A program made the translations under genes and the position numbers. Positions 61,476 to 64,000 of a DNA stretch of 64,000 bases are shown here, one piece after another; the first letter of the stretch is position 1; each line of letters opens with the position of its first letter. The notes under the pieces are model-generated. The model was not told the origin of the DNA and did no database searches. It saw only the letters and a program-made list of their open reading frames with translations. The stretch is from Globomyces pollinis-pini (taxonomy: Eukaryota > Chytridiomycota > Chytridiomycetes > Rhizophydiales > Globomycetaceae): positions 1 through 64,000 of the forward strand of contig MU621161.1 in the NCBI GenBank assembly GCA_025399215.1, in the 5' to 3' direction.

Positions 61476-62288
61476 ATGTCAAAGTTTGGTGGAGATACCA
61501 TCAAATGCGTTCGCTGTGTCAAAGCAGTTTACTTTCAAGAGCAAATGACTGGTATTTGACTACTACTATCCTACTAACATGTACATAGGACCTGGAGGGA
61601 TGTATCACAAATCTTGTAAGTGTTAGACATAGTTGAAACTTTCAGGCCTTACATGCAAGGTACTTAGAAACCTGCTAAATAGTTAGGAATGTAATAAGAA
61701 ACTCGACTCGGGGAATCTTTGTGACAATAATAATGAAGCATATTGCAAAAACTGTCATGGTAGACTCTTTGGACCAAAAGGTGACGAAATGGGTCTCTCT
61801 TATTATTAGGTTATGGTTTTGGAAACACGTTATCTACAGAAACCAACACCCCTTCAAAGACGTCAGCAGAAAGTCCAGTTAAAGATTCAACCCCAGAAGA
61901 AGCAGCTAAGCCGACGCAATCAGAGCCTGGATCAAATAAGGGTACTACTTTGCAGAGTTTGGTGGATAAATTTGGTGGGACTAATAAGTGTCCAAAATGT
62001 GAAAAGGCAGTATATGCGTAAGTTTCCCACTAACTTAAAATAAAGAGCGGAATCTGTAAGAATTATAGTAAAGTAACGGACAGATACTTGGACCAGGCAG
62101 TCTTAAATGGCACAAAATGTGTTTCAAATGCAATGAATGTAACAAGATGTTGGACAGTTCGAACCAAGCCGAGAAGGAAGGCAATATCTTTTGCAGATCG
62201 TGTCATTCTAAAAAGTTTGGACAACGGGGTAAGATCCAGCATTGATTTCATAGTAGGGTATGGATATGGTGGAGCAGTGGTGCATTAA
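61476..62288 (+). CDS. Two-LIM-domain (CRP-like) protein
   Basis: MSKFGGDTIKCVRCVKAVYF opens LIM1 (C-x2-C ... PGGMYHKSCLTCKECNKKLD, LCDNNNEAYCKNCHGRLFGP KG). A Ser/Thr/Pro/Glu linker follows (SPVKDSTPEEAAKPTQSEPG), then LIM2 (NKCPKCEKAVYAAESVRIIG, LKWHKMCFKCNECNKMLDSS, NIFCRSCHSKKFGQRGYGYG). LIM2 is followed by a short Gly-rich tail as in cysteine-rich proteins (CRP/CSRP). These bind actin or zyxin in animals. Introns of about 28-35 nt split both LIM domains, and one of 28 nt precedes YGYGGAVVH. Confidence 0.88.
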
Positions 62289-62417
62289 AAAATAAACAAT
62301 TTCTGATCTTTAGAATCTTTTTGTTTGAATTGCAATTCGCTTTCCTATAAATTTGTTTCTTGTTTTTTGTTAGCTTTTTAAAGTGTGAGCGGTTTTGTCG
62401 TTTTTTCATCTTTTAGA

Positions 62418-64000
62418 ATGGAAACTGCTCTGGACGCTTGGGCCAAAATGTACTCAATCTGATCTTCTCACCATCATAGATTACCTGTAGTAGATTTTAT
62501 TCTAGGTACGGTATTCAAAAGTCTTCTTGTTTGATCCTCTTCAATTCATTCCTTTTTATCTCTTCATTTGCATTAACCATCTCTTGATAATCATATCTAT
62601 CTTTATCTGGTCTAGATCAATCGCAATTTTAATTTATCATTAGGTAATTATTTTTTTTGGATTTATTCCTTTCTTTAGGTAACTCATGCTCTTCTCTGTC
62701 GCCTGCTGAGTATATGACTTGCTATACGTATTTTCACTTTAACATCTCATATTAGTCATATCATGACCTATTGTTCCGCAAACAAACCGACATCAACCTC
62801 AGGATCATCTGATGTTAAGGGCTCCCATATTTCTGGTGGTGAATTATACCATTTACTCAAAAAACATGTTGCATCTCATTTGACAAACTTGGCAACTCAA
62901 AGCACTGGTTTGGCTGATGACTCACTACTCTTTTACTATTCTCGACAGTGGGCATCATTTACAACCTCCGCAAAAGTCTTGCATAATTTGTTTCAATATT
63001 TAAACAGAATGTGGATTAAAAGAGTCTTGGAAGAATCTGGGCCAGGTGTCTCTGATATTAATACTGTACTTTCACCACAATCTGTTAATCCTTAGACTTG
63101 CTTAATTTTATGGAGAGATCATTTCTTTAAACCATTACATGATCGATTATTACCTTCAAAATTGAAATTAATTCTAAGAGAGCGTCATGGAGAAACGATC
63201 GACAAAAGTTTATTATCAAAGATAATCGAAAGTTGTGGTACTTGTATTTTTGACTCAAAATCGCAGTGACACTTGGAATTAACGATCTCGATTCTAAAGT
63301 ATCCACCTTGGATGTCTATAAAAAATACTTTGAAGAATCTTTCATTACGGCCACAGAGACTTTCTATCAGGCCGAAAGTGAAACATTCATTGGGGCTAAT
63401 CCAATTACAGAGTATATGAAAAAGGTATGTGATTTTGTATTTCTGTAGACTTAAACAGTATTTTTTCATATCCTTAGTTTCGCAATATCTAATAATGTCT
63501 TTCAATGTTTTGTCTATTTATTTCCAAATCGAACAGCACACTTTTAAATCTCATTCATTACTAATTTGGTAGGCAGAAACATGGTTGGCTGAGGAAGAAG
63601 ATAGAGTTAAATCGTACTTGCATCCTTCAACCAGGGACCTTCTAGTTTCAACCGCAGAGAGAGTTCTTCTTACAAGCCATGCATCTTTAATCCAAGATCA
63701 GTTCCAAACCTTGATTGAAAGAGATAAAATTGAGGATTTAACCAGAATGTTTGGTTTGCTATCCAGAGTTCCAGATACTTTAGGACGGTTGCGGGAACTT
63801 TTTGAGGCTCATGTTAAGAAAGAAGGTCTAGTCGCTGTCCAAAAGGTTGCCGAAGGAGTCAATGAAGCTGAAGCCTCTGGTGCTGCCACCCCTGTTGGTG
63901 ATGACGATACCAAACCTGTCAAGAAATCTAGTTCTGATATTGACCCAAAAGTTTATACCGACGCTTTATTGGCTGTTCATTCCAAGTTTGCCGACGTTAC
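62418..64000 (+). CDS. CUL1: Cullin-1-like E3 ligase scaffold, 3' truncated by window
   Basis: The first clear block is LSPAEYMTCYTHIMTYCSAN (cullin YMxLYTxVYxYC), then GELYHLLKKHVASHLTNLAT, LLFYYSRQWASFTTSAKVLH, YLNRMWIKRVLEE, ILWRDHFFKPLHDRLLPSKL, RERHGETIDKSLLSKIIES, VYKKYFEESFITATETFYQA and NPITEYMKKAETWLAEEEDR. The match is to CUL1/Cdc53, scaffold of SCF ubiquitin ligases. Introns include a 31-nt one (after KIIES) and a 148-nt one (63425-63572). The 5' end (from 62418, METALDAWAKMYS) is a guess, since long gaps between exons there are unresolved. The gene runs off the right edge. Confidence 0.87.

Overview
The window is a gene-dense, AT-rich nuclear segment from an early-diverging zoosporic (flagellated) fungus. 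Fungal affinity is shown by a Rua1-type C-terminal zinc domain regulator, a Kex2-type protease, alternative oxidase, a secreted tyrosinase and a nucleoplasmin-like/FKBP (Fpr3/4-type) protein. A motile flagellum is shown by at least four clear ciliary orthologues (CFAP299, NME7, ARMC3, DAW1) and two more probable ones (C11orf65/MFI-like, CCDC81-like). I cannot name the species; chytrid, blastocladialean or Cryptomycota-like lineages all fit. Gene structures were rebuilt by eye by joining conserved protein segments across GT..AG introns. Most introns are extraordinarily short, about 23-35 nt. A minority are longer (44-89 nt, and two of 147-148 nt). Layout from left to right: HMG-box gene 1; RAD23, MON1 and DNPH1; an orphan; a Rua1-like regulator; CWC27, ETFRF1 and GET3; a secreted GPI-type orphan; a coiled-coil orphan; AAGAB-like; KEX2, which runs into a 365-nt assembly gap; AOX; CFAP299, eL33, NME7 and ARPC4; an Fpr3/4-type FKBP; NPL4; a 1.5-kb empty stretch; MADS-box gene 1; an orphan; an S33 serine peptidase; HMG-box gene 2; SGF29, UXT and ARMC3; an F-box-like protein; eIF2B delta; a BTB protein; PPIL1, DAW1, MFI-like and CCDC81-like; DBF4, SEC18/NSF and MADS-box gene 2; Argonaute; an LRR protein; tyrosinase; a tiny orphan; a two-LIM protein; and a cullin-1 cut by the right edge. 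Most genes are housekeeping genes packed with 60-200 bp spacers, often divergent. The unusual parts are the two HMG/MADS paralogue pairs (all four genes intronless, inside 54 kb), the flagellar genes grouped in two neighbourhoods (18.6-21.7 kb and 34.6-46.8 kb), and the miniature introns, including two that directly abut, a possible 6-nt exon, and two that begin immediately after the start codon. Secretory-pathway genes (GET3, KEX2, SEC18, MON1, AAGAB) and a secreted tyrosinase with dibasic sites also occur, but nothing suggests an operon-like link. I saw no rRNA, tRNA, transposon or CRISPR array.
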